From NCBI GenBank assembly GCA_019448385.1, contig JAGTXO010000074.1, positions 56,206 through 120,205 on the forward strand: a stretch of DNA of 64,000 nt, in the 5' to 3' direction. Made by a program: the position numbers and the translations under genes. The notes under the pieces were generated by a model. It made no database searches. It saw only the letters and a program-made list of their open reading frames with translations, and was not told the DNA's origin. Position 1 is the first letter of the stretch. The number at the start of each line of letters is the position of its first letter. This document shows, one piece after another, positions 41,672-52,500 of this stretch. This DNA comes from Diacronema lutheri (lineage: Eukaryota; Haptophyta; Pavlovophyceae; Pavlovales; Pavlovaceae).

Positions 41672-41957
41672 GTCTACGGCGGCCTCGGTGGCGGTGGCGT
41701 GTGGCTCAAGACGATGGGGGTGGTTTTTCGGCCTCAGGCGCTCTGGCCGGAACCCCTGGCCCCTTGTAGGGCAACCGGACGGATGCGAAAAGTCCGGATG
41801 CCCAAGTCGAGCCGGAGGTGGCGAGGGCGACTGCCAAATGCGGACACTGGCCAGTGGGCTAGCTGCGCGAGGTGGCACGCCGGCAGCCGCCAGGCCTACA
41901 CCGCGGAGCTGCGCGGCGTGGGTCCGGCCGGCCGACCGCGCGCCAGCGCCCCGCCCG
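41672..41957. other. Intergenic region, promoter of V-ATPase c
   Basis: 286 nt between two minus-strand genes. The sequence is slightly less GC-rich near 41700-41800. No motif is recognised beyond a short T-run (GGTTTTTCGG). Confidence 0.5.
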
Positions 41958-44315
41958 CTACTCGACGCGTTCCTCCGCCGCGCCGCCCGTGCGCGCGCTC
42001 TGCCCGCCGCCCGCCTCCTCCGCGCCGCCGCCACCACCGCCGCCGCCGTCGCCCCCCTCATCGTCATCCTCCTCGTCGTCGGACGGCTCCGAGTCGAGGC
42101 CGCGCTCGGGGAAGTCGCCGACGCGCAGCGAGCGCGGCCGCACGAACGCGCCGTACCCCGGCGGGCACTCAAAGTAAGCAGTACCCTTGGCTTTCCCGTC
42201 ATTCCTTCCGACAGGCTCGTCGTACTGCACGCCCACCCAAAACCCGAGGCCCACGCCCTCCACGCGGCCAACGTACCTGCGCGCGGCGGCGCGGCGGCGC
42301 GGCGGCGTGCGGCGCGCGCACGTGCGCACGCGCGGCGGCGCTGAGCGCCGGCGCCGCGCGCCCGCGCCGTCGCGCGGGGCACGCCGCCATGTACGGCGCG
42401 GCGCGCGGCGCGCGGCGCGGCGCGCGGCACGGCGCGCGCACTTGACCTCGCCGCGCCTCTTTCCAATCTTGACCTGGCAGCGCATGCCCACAACGATGGC
42501 GTCGGCCTCCTCCTTCTGGTGCTCGGGGTCGTCGATGACCACCTTGACGGGCTCGGGCGGCGGCTCCCAGCTCGGGTCGAGCTTCTTGAGACGCGCGTAC
42601 TCGCGCATCTTCATCTCCTTGGCTGCAGGGGGGGGGGGGGGGGGGGGGAGGGGGAGGGGGGGGATGGGGGCACAGAGGGGAGGGGAGGGGGGCACAGAGG
42701 GGGGAACGGGAGGGAGGCGGGCGGGGTGAAGATTGGGATGGGGGGGGGGGGGGGGGGGGGGGGGCGAGGGGCGAGAGGCAAGTGCGCCGCAGCTGTAACA
42801 CCCAACATGTAACACCCAACATGTAACACCCAACATGTAACACCCAACGCGCTGGGCGCGCGCGCACGCCGGGCGCGGCCGCGCCGCAACGCGCGGCGTG
42901 CGCGCCTTGGCCGGCGCCGTCGGCGCGGCCGCGGCCGCTCGGGTGGCGGTGCGCGCGCGCGCGCACAGATTGACCAGGTCGGGTCCTTCTTCTGCTTCAT
43001 CTCCTTAAACTTCCGGAAGTTGTCATTCCGCTTCATATAGTCCTCTTCGCTGATCTCATACTTTTCGACGAGGTTCACGTTGTCGAGGCCGCCGTTCGCG
43101 GCGAGCGAGTAGGGGTCGAGGTCGGTAATCTGCGCGCGACACGCGCGGGCGGGGCGGGCGCGAAGCGGCGGTGGCGCGCGCGCGTGGGTGCGTGCGGTGC
43201 GCGCGTGGGTGGCGGGGCGGTCACACGGGCTATGGCCGTGGGAGGGCAGGGTGGCGTGGATGGCAGTGGGTGGCGGGGCGGTCACAGGGGCTATGGCCGT
43301 GGGAGGGCAGGGTGGCGTGGATGGCAGTGGGTGGCGGGGCGGTCACAGGGGCTATGGCCGTGGGAGGGCAGGGTGGCGTGGATGGCAGTGGGTGGCGGGG
43401 CGGTCACAGGGGCTATGGCCGTGTGAGGGCAGGGTGGCGTGGATGGCAGTGGGTGGCGGGGCGGTCACAGGGGCTATGGCCGTGTGAGGGCAGGGTGGCG
43501 TGGATGGCAGTGGGTGGCGACCGGAGGGTCAAAGAGGCCGGCGCTTGGGAGGAGGGCGGGACGCGCAGGTCGTGCACACATGCGCCACCTCGCGTTGTTC
43601 GCAAGAGTGCCCGAACGGGCACGCGCAAACAGCACCATAAGCAACCCAACCCCACCCCCCTCTCCCACGCTGCGAGCGCGCGCGCGCGCACGTGGACGGT
43701 GCAGCCATCGTAGGGCGAGTAGTAACCGAGCATACGGCTGTCGTCGTCCATGTCCGCAATCTGCGCGCGCCGCGCGCGCGCGCGCGGTGAGCAGATTCGC
43801 AGAGGCGGCGTGCGGCTGTCAGCCGATCGCCCCGCGTGGCGAGTCAATGCGTGCGCTCGACGGGTGCCGGAGGGGGCCAAAGGCTCGGCAATGGCCGCAA
43901 ACGGTATGCCTCGGCTCCCGGCTCGGTGCAGCCACCTCGCGTCCAGCGCCGCACGCGCGCGTCCACCGGCGAGCGCTGCGTCGCGGCAGCCATGCGGCGC
44001 GCCGCGCACCGGCTGGTTGCTATCGTCGAGGAGGGTGAGGTAGGCGTGGGCGGAGCCGGTGCCCGTGTGCGAGCGCAGCTTGTCCTTGAGCGCGCCGACC
44101 GTCATGTGAAGGTCGAGGCGAAGCTCATGGAAGTGGCGCGCGAGGTTGGAGTGCGAGACGTGCAGGAGGACGGTCGAGTCGCCGCGGTTCTGCCCGCCAG
44201 AGTCCATCGTGGTCCACTGGCGCAGGGCGAGCGTGGCGTGGTTCTTGATCGTCGGATGCGCATCGAGGATCACCACCGAACCATCCGCCGCGACATGCTT
44301 GATCTTGCCGTCCAT
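41958..44315 (-). CDS. TBCB: Tubulin-folding cofactor B (UBL plus CAP-Gly)
   Basis: Exons 44315-44010, 43760-43692, 43129-42967, 42622-42442 and 42276-41958 give 345 residues, all phases consistent. An N-terminal ubiquitin-like domain ([10 protein letters not shown]-type core, [28 protein letters not shown]) leads into TDLDPYS, a linker with [13 protein letters not shown], and a C-terminal CAP-Gly domain ([38 protein letters not shown]). TBCB binds alpha-tubulin via CAP-Gly and with TBCE helps assemble or recycle tubulin dimers in the cytosol. It is longer than animal TBCB (about 245) because of a longer N-terminus and linker and an acidic Gly-rich tail that replaces the usual short acidic end. 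Introns hold two minisatellites and G/C runs. Confidence 0.92.
42797..42850. repeat. 14-bp tandem repeat in TBCB intron 3
   Basis: TAACACCCAACATG repeated about 3.8 times, AT-richer than its surroundings. It lies between two poly-G tracts (42630-42648, 42740-42764), which on the coding strand are poly-C next to the acceptor. Confidence 0.92.
43208..43518. repeat. 61-bp minisatellite in TBCB intron 2
   Basis: Five near-identical units of exactly 61 bp; GGCTATGGCCGTG begins at 43228, 43289, 43350, 43411 and 43472. Units differ mainly at GTGGGAGG against GTGTGAGG. It is in an intron, so the long open frames across it are meaningless. Confidence 0.95.
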
Positions 44316-44584
44316 TGCGGCTGCCGCGCGTGCGCTCCCTCCGGCGCGGCGCCGTTGGGCGTTGAGCGCTCAAAGCCGGCCGCGATGGAGTCGGGAAGAA
44401 TAATAATGGCCGACCGTTGGCGGTTGAGCGGCTGGCCGCCTGCTCGCAGCTCCACGTGCGCGTGGGCCCGGAGCGCGACGCCGGCAGGTCTGGTTCACCG
44501 GAGCGCTACGGTGGCGGGTTCGGTTCACCGGAGCGCGACGGTGGCGGCGCCGGGCTACGCCCCTTCGCCTCGCCGCGCCCGCCG
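44316..44584. other. Intergenic region, promoter of TBCB
   Basis: 269 nt containing an AT-rich patch GGGAAGAATAATAATGG (near 44393-44409) about 80 nt upstream of the TBCB start on the minus strand, and a small direct repeat TTCACCGGAGCGCGACGG-like (two to three copies near 44465-44545). Confidence 0.5.
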
Positions 44585-46402
44585 CTACACGAACGCGGGT
44601 GGCTCGCTCTGCGTGAAGGCAAAGCCGCGCGCGTACTCGACGGTCGCGCGCGCCGGCACCGCCGGCTGGGGCGCTGCGGCGACGCCGACGGACACCGTCG
44701 CGTTGGGTGGCGGTGGCCGCGAGACGCCACGGCAAGCCGACAGCCCGATCGACGCCCAGTACCCGTCGTCGCGCGCGCCGAGCGCGAACGGCGCGCACCG
44801 GCGCGCGCCGCCGCCGACGCCGTCCGCGCCGTCGCCACATTCGGCGCGCGCGCGCGCGCGCTGCGGGCAGTGCGCATACGCGCGCCAGAGGCGGTCCGGG
44901 TCGCACAGCCGCCACGCGACCACGTCAGCGAGCGTGAATGGCGGCGTCGTCACGACGAGCGGCCGGCACGCCGGCGGCTCGGTCGCGCGGTTGCACGCGG
45001 TCTCGCGCCGGCCGCACATCTGGCGGACGGGCACGCCCGGAAAGAAGCGCGGGCTGACGTACGTGCACGCGCCGCGCTCGTCCGTCTCCGCCGCCAGCTC
45101 GGCGGTCCCCGGCGAAAAGGTGCGCACGTAGTGTGCGAGGTGGTGAGGGAAGGGCACGTAGACAGTGGGACAGTATGCGAGGGCGAGCTTGCACAGCTTG
45201 GCCGTGCACAGGCCGCCGCCGTGCTCGAAGCGCTTGAGCGTGACCGAGTGTGGCAGTGCCGAGCGCCATGCGCGCGCGTTGTGCGCGAGCGCCACCTCGC
45301 CGCTCACCGCCTTGCGCAGCCGGACAAGGACGCCGTCGCCCATCCCGATCGCGCCGCTGTCGTAGCCGAAGGCGGTCGACTCGCGCATGTTGGGGTCGAT
45401 GAGGAGCGGCTCGCCGTCAGGCGCGAGGACGAACTCGAGGTTCATGTACCCCGTGTAGCCCAGCCGGCGCACGAGCCGCTCGGCGACGCGCTCGAGCTCG
45501 CTGCTTTCGATCGTCTCGAAGAGCATGCCCGCGCCTCGCCTGCCCTGGCTGAGCACCTCGAAGCGCGAGAAGCCGCCAAGCAGCTGGCCGTCAAGCGCCG
45601 TGCCGTCGTACACGAGCGTCGGCCCGTCCACGTACTGCTGCAGCACGCATGCGCTCGCGCGCGACGCGTAGCCCTCGAGCGCGAGGCGCATGCACCTCGC
45701 GTTCTGGCAGATGGCCACGTCGCCACCGCCGCCGTCCCTGTTCGACTTGATGACGAGAGGGAGAAGCGCGCTCGCCTGAGCGAGCGCGCGCGCGTCCAGC
45801 CCCGCGGCGGGCACGAGGCGCGTCCACGGCGTGCGGATGCCCAGCTGGTCCTGCGCAAAGAGGATCAGGTCGATCTTGGACGCGCGCGTGTCCCACAGCG
45901 CCTCGTCGCACAGCGAACAGCGGAGCGTGCGCACGGCGAAGCGCTCGTCCGATCGCGTCGAGTTGGCGAACGCGCGCACGACCGCGTGCATCGTGCGCAC
46001 CGAGCCGACCAGGTGCGGCTGCACGTACGACGGGCGCCACTCGACGATCGCGCGCACAACGTCGTGCAGCAGCGCCGCGTCCTCGTCCGAGCCGCCGCGC
46101 GCGCTCGACTCGCGCAGGTAGCCGAGCGCGCGCGGCGAGCCGAGCTCGTACGCGCGCAGCTCCTTGTTCGCACGGCGGTACAGCACGCCGAGCTGCCAGC
46201 CCGCGTCGATGATGCCGTTGTGGTCGTTCAGCGCGGTGTGGTCGTTGCGCAAGCTTGCGTCCGTGTGCAATTGGAGGAGGCGCGTGTTGCCCGCGCGTAT
46301 CTGCGTGCACGAGTCGGCACGCTCGCTGGCGCGCGCGCGCGTGAAGCTGCGCGCCGGCTGCGGCGCGCCGCTGGCAACGGCGACGCAGAGCGTGGCGAGC
46401 AT
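44585..46402 (-). CDS. Secreted or ER-lumen ATP-grasp enzyme
   Basis: A single exon of 605 residues. It starts with a signal-like segment (MLATLCVAVASGAPQPARS). Residues ~200-370 form an ATP-grasp fold: LPLVIKSNRDGGGGDV (ATP-binding Lys and glycine loop), VLQQYVDGPTLVYDG, GYMNLEFVLAPDGEPLLIDP, then PNMRESTAF, whose D-P-N-x-R fits the metal-binding D/E-x-N-x-R motif. Such enzymes join a carboxylate to an amine or thiol through an acyl phosphate. The substrate is not evident. N-terminal part carries CSLCDEALWD; the C-terminal third has spaced Cys (FEHGGGLCTAKLCKLALAYC, VRQMCGRRETACN), consistent with an oxidising compartment. No specific family name is justified. Confidence 0.75.
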   Translation of the reverse strand: MLATLCVAVASGAPQPARSFTRARASERADSCTQIRAGNTRLLQLHTDASLRNDHTALNDHNGIIDAGWQLGVLYRRANKELRAYELGSPRALGYLRESSARGGSDEDAALLHDVVRAIVEWRPSYVQPHLVGSVRTMHAVVRAFANSTRSDERFAVRTLRCSLCDEALWDTRASKIDLILFAQDQLGIRTPWTRLVPAAGLDARALAQASALLPLVIKSNRDGGGGDVAICQNARCMRLALEGYASRASACVLQQYVDGPTLVYDGTALDGQLLGGFSRFEVLSQGRRGAGMLFETIESSELERVAERLVRRLGYTGYMNLEFVLAPDGEPLLIDPNMRESTAFGYDSGAIGMGDGVLVRLRKAVSGEVALAHNARAWRSALPHSVTLKRFEHGGGLCTAKLCKLALAYCPTVYVPFPHHLAHYVRTFSPGTAELAAETDERGACTYVSPRFFPGVPVRQMCGRRETACNRATEPPACRPLVVTTPPFTLADVVAWRLCDPDRLWRAYAHCPQRARARAECGDGADGVGGGARRCAPFALGARDDGYWASIGLSACRGVSRPPPPNATVSVGVAAAPQPAVPARATVEYARGFAFTQSEPPAFV

Positions 46403-46576
46403 GGACGGACTTCGGGTGTGCTCAGCACTCCCTTGCTTTGACTTTTTTACTTGGCTCGAGTCGCTCGACGTTCACTGAGCATTTCGCGCTGCGCGCGCCC
46501 GCCACGCACTCTGGCCGCGCCCGCCCATCCCCCGTGCACACTCTTGCCGGACACATCGCACAAAGCGCGCTCTTGC
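46403..46576. other. Short intergenic region
   Basis: 174 nt between the ATP-grasp start and the dehydrogenase stop. A T-rich patch (TTTGACTTTTTTACTTGG, near 46437-46454) may be the core promoter of the ATP-grasp gene. Confidence 0.5.
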
Positions 46577-47781
46577 CTAAGAATCGCCGGCGGGCGTGCC
46601 GCCCGCGTCGCTGCGTGGCTTCGCCGCGGCGGCGACCGCCGACGCAGCAAACGGCGGCGGCCGCTCGATGCGTAGGACCTTCTCGACGATCAAACGATAC
46701 GCTGCCGCCGTGACGAAGCGCGGGAGCACGTGCGCCTGCAGCAGCACGCTCAGGCGGTACGTGACGAGCGGGATCGCGAGCGGCTTGCGGCCGAGCGCGC
46801 AAAGGCCACACCTCGCCGCGTGCTCTGCGCGCGGCGGGCGCGGCGCGCGCGCGCGCGCGCGCGCCGGCTGAGGCGCTGCGGCGCTGCGGGTGAGGCGCAC
46901 AGCCGCCCGAGCCGCGCGCTAGGCGCACCGGGGGAGTCGGCGGGCACGCCGACCTCGAGGAAGGGCGTCGCCATTTCCGTGCGCGTCAAGCCGGGCACGA
47001 GCACCGACACGTCGACGCCGAGTGGCGCCATCTCTGCGCTGAGCGTCTCGCCGAGCGTGGCGACGAATGATTTGGTCGCGGCGTAGCCCGCAAAGTAGGG
47101 GCCCGGCGCGAGACCGATGACGCTCGACACGAGCAGGATGGCGCCACGCCCGCGCTCGGCCATCCGCCGGCCAAAGTGGCGCGAGAGGAGCGCAGGCGAA
47201 GCGACGTTGAGGAACAGCATGCGCCTGGCGCGAGTGGGACGTGGCGCAACCAAAGCCGAGCATCGGCCGAGCATCGGCCAATCATCATCGGAGCGGGAGC
47301 GGCCGCGCGGCGCGGGAAGGGGCAAGAGCGGGTGCGCGAGTGCGCGTGAGCGACCGGCGCACATGCCGACGCGGCTGGCGGTTGCGCCGGCCGGCCGCCT
47401 GCCGCCGCACCTCAGCTCGTCCGCGTCCGAATCGACGAACCAGCCATGCAAAAAGAGGCCAGCATCCGGCACGACGATGCCGACCTCGACGTCCTTGGTC
47501 GCGGCAATGAGCGCATCGACGCCCGCCTGCTCGGAGCAGTCAGCCGCCACCGTGCGCACCTGCACGCGCGGGTGCGCGTCCTTGATCGCCGCGGCGGCCG
47601 CGTCGAGCTTGCTCTGTGTTCGTGCGCAGATGAGCACGTTGACACCCTCAGCGGCGAGCTGCTCGGCGCAGGCAAAGCCGATGCCCGAGTGGCCGCCCGT
47701 GACCAGCGCCCAGTCACCGTACCGCGCGCGCAGCCGCAGCTCGCGCGGGCCGACGAGCCGCGCCCAGAGCGAGGCGAGCAT
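46577..47781 (-). CDS. Short-chain dehydrogenase/reductase (SDR)
   Basis: Exons 47781-47411, 47224-46929 and 46824-46577 give 304 residues. Rossmann motif TGGHSGIG, Asn of the tetrad in LFLNVASP, Ser in LLVSSVIG, and Y-x-x-x-K in YAATKSF are all present. After strand 4 the usual NNAG is VPDAG, an uncommon variant. The shape (N-terminal hydrophobic MLASLWARLVG, C-terminal PLVTYRLSVLLQ) resembles membrane-associated 17-beta-HSD12/3-ketoacyl-CoA reductase relatives, but the substrate cannot be fixed. Junctions ADELR-RMLF and ADSP-EHAA fit the fold. It is divergent from the cysteine-rich gene with only 141 nt between starts. Confidence 0.85.
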
Positions 47782-47922
47782 CTGCCGAGTCGGACTGCCG
47801 CGTGTGGACGGACGGCGAACGCAGGGATCGAGCCCAATCTCGCGGTACCATATCCCCGTACCAGCCTAAACGAATCTTTAAAGGAGAAGCCCGGGTATTT
47901 CTGTGGGTGCGCGCCAGCAAAA
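47782..47922. promoter_or_regulatory. 141-bp bidirectional promoter
   Basis: It separates two divergent starts (SDR minus, cysteine-rich protein plus). It contains a relatively AT-rich block CCTAAACGAATCTTTAAAGG (47866-47885), about 40 nt from the plus-strand ATG, which may serve as a TATA-like element. Confidence 0.5.
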
Positions 47923-48674
47923 ATGTTCTCTCGCGCTCGTGTCGCAGCGGCGTGCTCGGCCGCCCTCGTCCTCATCACCGTCTGCGCGCTCGTCGCGCTG
48001 CGTGACGCCGCGTCCGCTCAGACCGGCTTGGCCACGGCGCCGGCAGCCGTCGAAGCATCCGCTGCCTCGTGCGACGACCGGTGCCGGCTTGCCGGGTGGG
48101 CCAACGGCTACATCTTCGGCACGGCGCCGCTGTGCGGTGGCTTTTGCTACGATTGCGATCAAGGTAACTTTCGCACGTGCCTCGAGGCCGACCTTACCCA
48201 GCCTGACTATGGGCATAGGTGCTCCTACGGCAGCAAAGGCGGCAAAGTGTGCTGCTGTGCGAGCGCTAGCGACGATGTGCCTGCACCGCCGCCCGCGCCG
48301 GTTGGCTCGCTGCGCTGCGCCGACTTTTGCGCCGAAGGTGGCTATGGCTACGGCATGGTCATCGGCACAGCGCCGGCGTGCCAAGCCGACTGCGTTGCGG
48401 ACTGCGACGGCGCGTGCTCGGTTTCGACCGACTTCTTCAGCGATCATGGCAACAGCTGCCTAAGCGGCGCCAAGCGGTGCTGCTGCGCGCGCGCGGGCCC
48501 CGTCGCCAAGCCCACGCCGCGCATGCCCGACCACCCGACGTGCAACGATTGGTGCCTCTCCGCCGGCTACGCTCGTGGCGATATGAAGGGCACGGCGCCC
48601 TTTTGCGGTATGCAGCGCCGCGCGCTGCGCCGCGCCGCGCGGAGCGCAGGCCTACCCCTTCTCCCCTCCTAACC

Positions 48675-48718
<44 letters not shown>

Positions 48719-48958
48719 CCGCCCCCCCGCCCTCCCCTTCTTTCTGTCCTCACACTTGTCCTCACCCTTGCGCGCGCAGGTGGCAGGTGCGACAACGCAC
48801 CGGCGTGCTTCACCGCGACGCACATGCTCTCAGGGTACGGCAAATCGTGCATGGTCGGATCAAAGAAGTGCCGCTGCTGGCAGTCGGACGCCGAGCCGGC
48901 TGGCGGAAACGGAGAGAGCGTGCCCAACCGGACCGTGCCCAACCGGACGGACGAATAG
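47923..48958 (+). CDS. Secreted or type II membrane protein with three cysteine-rich repeats
   Basis: Exons 47923-48607 and 48780-48958 give 287 residues. The N-terminus has a hydrophobic segment (AACSAALVLITVCALVAL) that is a signal peptide or signal anchor. Then come three repeats of about 55-65 residues with a shared plan: C-x2/3-C, a Gly-Tyr-containing loop, GTAPxC (GTAPLCGG, GTAPACQA, GTAPFCGG), further Cys, a G-x-x-C block and a closing CCC or CRC. Linkers are Pro-rich. The intron falls inside the third repeat and its removal creates GTAPFCGGRCD, matching repeat one. The tail has two N-P/R-T sites (PNRTVPNRTDE), possible N-glycosylation. Likely extracellular; the function is unknown. 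Confidence 0.85.
48676..48717 (+). repeat. Poly-C tract in the cysteine-rich gene intron
   Basis: About 42 C within the 172-nt intron 48608-48779, followed by a pyrimidine-rich stretch and the GCGCGCAG acceptor. Confidence 0.95.
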
Positions 48959-49140
48959 AGCGCGGCGGGTTGCCGGGTCAGCCACCAAGTCGTTTGTTCT
49001 TTTCTGTTTTTTTCCAGCGTTCTCCAGTCGCTCAAATCTTCGCTGCTCGCGTCCAGTGACGGTCGCGACTGCCCGTCACTGCGTGAGACAGTGACGGTGG
49101 CGACGGCGACGTTTCGTCACTAATCTTGCAGCGCGACGAT
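48959..49140. repeat. Spacer with CAGTGACGG direct and inverted repeats beside the right element
   Basis: CAGTGACGG at 49054-49062, its inverse CCGTCACTG at 49073-49081, CAGTGACGG again at 49089-49097, and CGTCACT near 49115-49121. They lie within 90 nt just outside the right element end (49141). The first two can form a 9-bp hairpin with a 10-nt loop. Confidence 0.85.
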
Positions 49141-49548
49141 CGCGTATAGATGGTCAAGCCAAATCCGATCAGGGGCACGATCGCGCCCCGAGTGCAGCGC
49201 GGGCCGTTCGGAAGGACGTCCTTGTGAGGGAGCTCTTCGCGTTTGGCGAGCGGGGGAGCACGACGCGCAGCGTTGCTGCGGCGGCGTGCGGGCGGCGAGC
49301 AGCGGTCGGGCTGCTCGCGACGAGGCCGGAGCAGACGGCGCCGTGGCCGCCGGCGCAGGTGACGCGCGCCGACGAGCCGTAGCGAGCGTCCGTGATCCGC
49401 ACGGCGGTTGGAGCGGGCCGGCTGGTGCGGCGCGCTCGGCCACGGGTGGCGGCGTGCACGGTCGTGCCGCGCGCGGCACGCGTCGCCAGCCGCGCGCGAC
49501 CTGGGCAGAGCCCGCAAAGCGTCGACCGCTGCGCGGCTCGGCCGTGCG
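49141..49548 (-). ncRNA. 3-prime element region of right copy; candidate guide RNA
   Basis: Counterpart of left 23258-23665, conserved without a gene. By analogy with TnpB and Fanzor loci the guide RNA scaffold would end at 49141 and the guide would read into 49140 and below on the minus strand (ATCGTCGCGCTGCAAG). Inference only. Confidence 0.4.
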
Positions 49549-52500
49549 TCAACGCCGGCCGCGCTTCGGCCCGCGCGCGCTGCCGCCGCCGGCACTGGCG
49601 CTGGCAGCTCCGCGGGCGGGGGTGCGGGCGCGAGAGCCGCCGCCGCCACCGCCGCCGCGCCCGCCGCCGTCGTCGCCACCGCCGTCGCCGCCGCCGCCTC
49701 CCCCGCCGTCATCGTCGTCGTCGCCGCCGCCGCCTCCGTCGCCGTCGCCGTCGCCGTCGCCCTCGCCGCCGCCGCCGTCGCCGCTGCCATCGTCGTCGTC
49801 GTCGTCGTCGCCCTCGTCGTCGCCCTCGTCGTCGCCGTCGCACTCGTCGTCGCAGTCGTCGCCCTCGCCGTGCACCATGCGCTCCTCACGCTCCCACACC
49901 TCGCCGCGCGCCCACCAGGCGAGCACGAGGGCAAAGCGCTCAGGCGTCGACGTGGTGTCGCGCCCGGCCGCGTGCGCCGCCATGTCGTGCACGTCGTAGA
50001 AGATGTTGCGCGCGGCGTTGTAGTCGCGGTGCACGGGCTTCTTGCCGCCGTTGCACGCCGGGCAGATGACGAGCGCGTGCACCGTGCGCGTGCCGCCCTT
50101 TGCCACGGGCAGGCGCGGGTTCTGCGCGAGCTCCGCGCCGCAGCGCTGCAGCCTGCCGCCCTTGGCGAGCCGCGGCATCGAGCAGTGCATCGACGTGTAC
50201 GGCTCGGGCACGAAGACGGCCGCGACGCCGCGCCGCCGCAGCTCGCGCAGCAGCCCCACCTGGAAGGCGGGCGGCGCGCCCTTGGGCTGCGCGCCCTTGT
50301 GGTCGCGCAGCCACTTGCCCACGCACACGAGCAGCCGGTCGCGCGTCACGCCGTCGACACAGTGCGCCGCGATGAGCGCCTCGGCGACGCGCGCCGCGTT
50401 GGACCGCCCGCCGCTGTCGCGCCGCCAGCGCTCCTTCCGGCGCGCCGGCGCGTCGTACACGTGCTCGGCGGCGCGCTCGCGCACCCGCGCGCTCTCGCGG
50501 TGGAAGGCGTGGAACTCGCCCTCGCCGAGCACCTTGGCGCTGTGCGCCTCGCCAAGCCGCGCCTCGTCCGCCTCCACGCTGAACTCCTCGCCGCGCCCGT
50601 CCTTGCGCACGCGCCGCCGCGCCGCGTTGGTCTTGGCCGTCTCGCGCGCAAAGCCCGCGGCGCGCGCGCGCGCGCGCTGCGTGAACTGCCGCCAGACGGC
50701 CGCCCGCCCGACGTGCGCAGAGTAGGTGGTGATGTTGCCCATGTTCGGGTCGGCCGCGACGACGACCGCCGCCTCGACGTCGATCGCCCGCCGCAGCTCG
50801 GAGCCGAGCGCGACGGCGATGCGCCCGTCCGGCCGGCGCCAGCGGTGCAGGACGCCCGAGCCGCCGGCCGGCGCCTGCGCCTTCGGCACGAGGACGGTCC
50901 CGACGGCGTGCACGGCGACGCCATCTGTCACCACCGACTTGACGGGCTGCCGGCCCGGGAGCGGCACGCGCGGCAGCGGCGCGAGGCCAACCCACGAGCG
51001 CCGCGCGTGCCACGGCAGATCGGCCGGCGGCCGCTCGCGCCCGGCGTAGTCGAAGACGCGGTTGGAGATGTCGAAGCGCGTCGCAAAGACCGCGTACCTG
51101 ACGCGCACGTCCGACATCGGCGGGGTGTTGCCGTTTGTGCCTGTCCACTTGATCGGCTCGCCATCGTGGTCGCGCAGGTCCAGCGCCTTGAGCCGCGCGC
51201 GCAGCTCCTTGCGCTCGTCATCCGAAAGCGTCACCCAGATGGCGCTCGCGGCGAGGCGCACGTTGCGCGGCACCTGCGCGCAGCGCGCGGCGCGCGAGCG
51301 CGCGGGCGCGTGACCAACCTGGCCGCGGGGCGGCGCGCACGGCGGCGGCGCGCGCGCTTGGGCGCTCGGCGGCGGCAGCGGCAGCCGCGCCTCGCGCGCA
51401 CATTGTGCGTGCGCAGCGGCGCCACATTGTACCGCGGCGGCCGTCCGGTCAGCTGCGTGTGGATGTGCGCGAGCCGGCAGAGCAGCGCCTGCCCCTCGGC
51501 CACGTGCTGCAGGGTGCGGATCTGCACGAGGAAGTAGCGCGTCGTGTGCCGGTCGTAGTTCCACCTTTTCGTGGGCGTGCACTTGTAGTCGATCTTGTGG
51601 AGGACCATGTCGGGCAGGTGGCGGTCGAGCGCGGCGGGGCAGCCGACGCGCGCGCCCTCCACGTCGCCGCGCAGCAGCCGCTCGCACAGCTCGCGCACGC
51701 GCGCGTTTCGCTGCATCTCGGGCAGCGCGACGAGCGCCTCGTCGCGCTCGACTGCCGCGCGGACGACGTTGCGGAGCAGCCCGTTCACGACGCGCGATGG
51801 ATGCATCAGGCACGCGGTGGACACCTGCGTCGCCTCCGCCTCGAGGATCTCCGTGAGGCCCACCGCGCAGACGGGCTGGACGCCCTCGGCCATCTCGCCG
51901 ACGGCGCGCGCCGTCGCCGCCTTGGTCTGCGCGGCGGCTTGCTCGGCGGGCTTGCCTCGGGGCGCTGCACCGTACGTGCTCTCGTCCTTGTGCCAGCCGA
52001 TGGCCGAGAAGATCGCACGGACGGTTCCCTTGTCCATCGTGGTCGACGTGTGCACGCTGGTCGACGGGCCGCCCGACGCCGCGCCGACGGCCTGCGCGCT
52101 CGCCACCGCAGCCTCGTCGCGCACCACCTTGTTGATGACGCGGTACGCCTGTGTCGTGAGCCTGTGCACGGCCGCCGCGATGCGCCGCAGCTCCTTCCGC
52201 GCACCGGGCTGCGCCGTCACCGCCTGCGGCCCCGCGTTGAGCGTCGAGCGCTTGACCACGAAGCCCGGGAGCACGCTGACGCGCGTGCGCGCCGTCGCGC
52301 CGCCGGCGGCGCGCGCGCTCGGCGCAGCGGGCTCGTCCACGCGCGCGCGCTCGACGCCGCGCGCGCGGGGAACGCTCGGCGCGCGCGCGCCCGCGGCGTC
52401 GCGCGCGCTCGCGGCGGCACCCGCCGCGGCGCGCTTGCCCGCGGCGCCCGACTCGCCGTGCGCGCGAAGCGGCGCCGACGCCAATGCCGACGCCGCGCCC

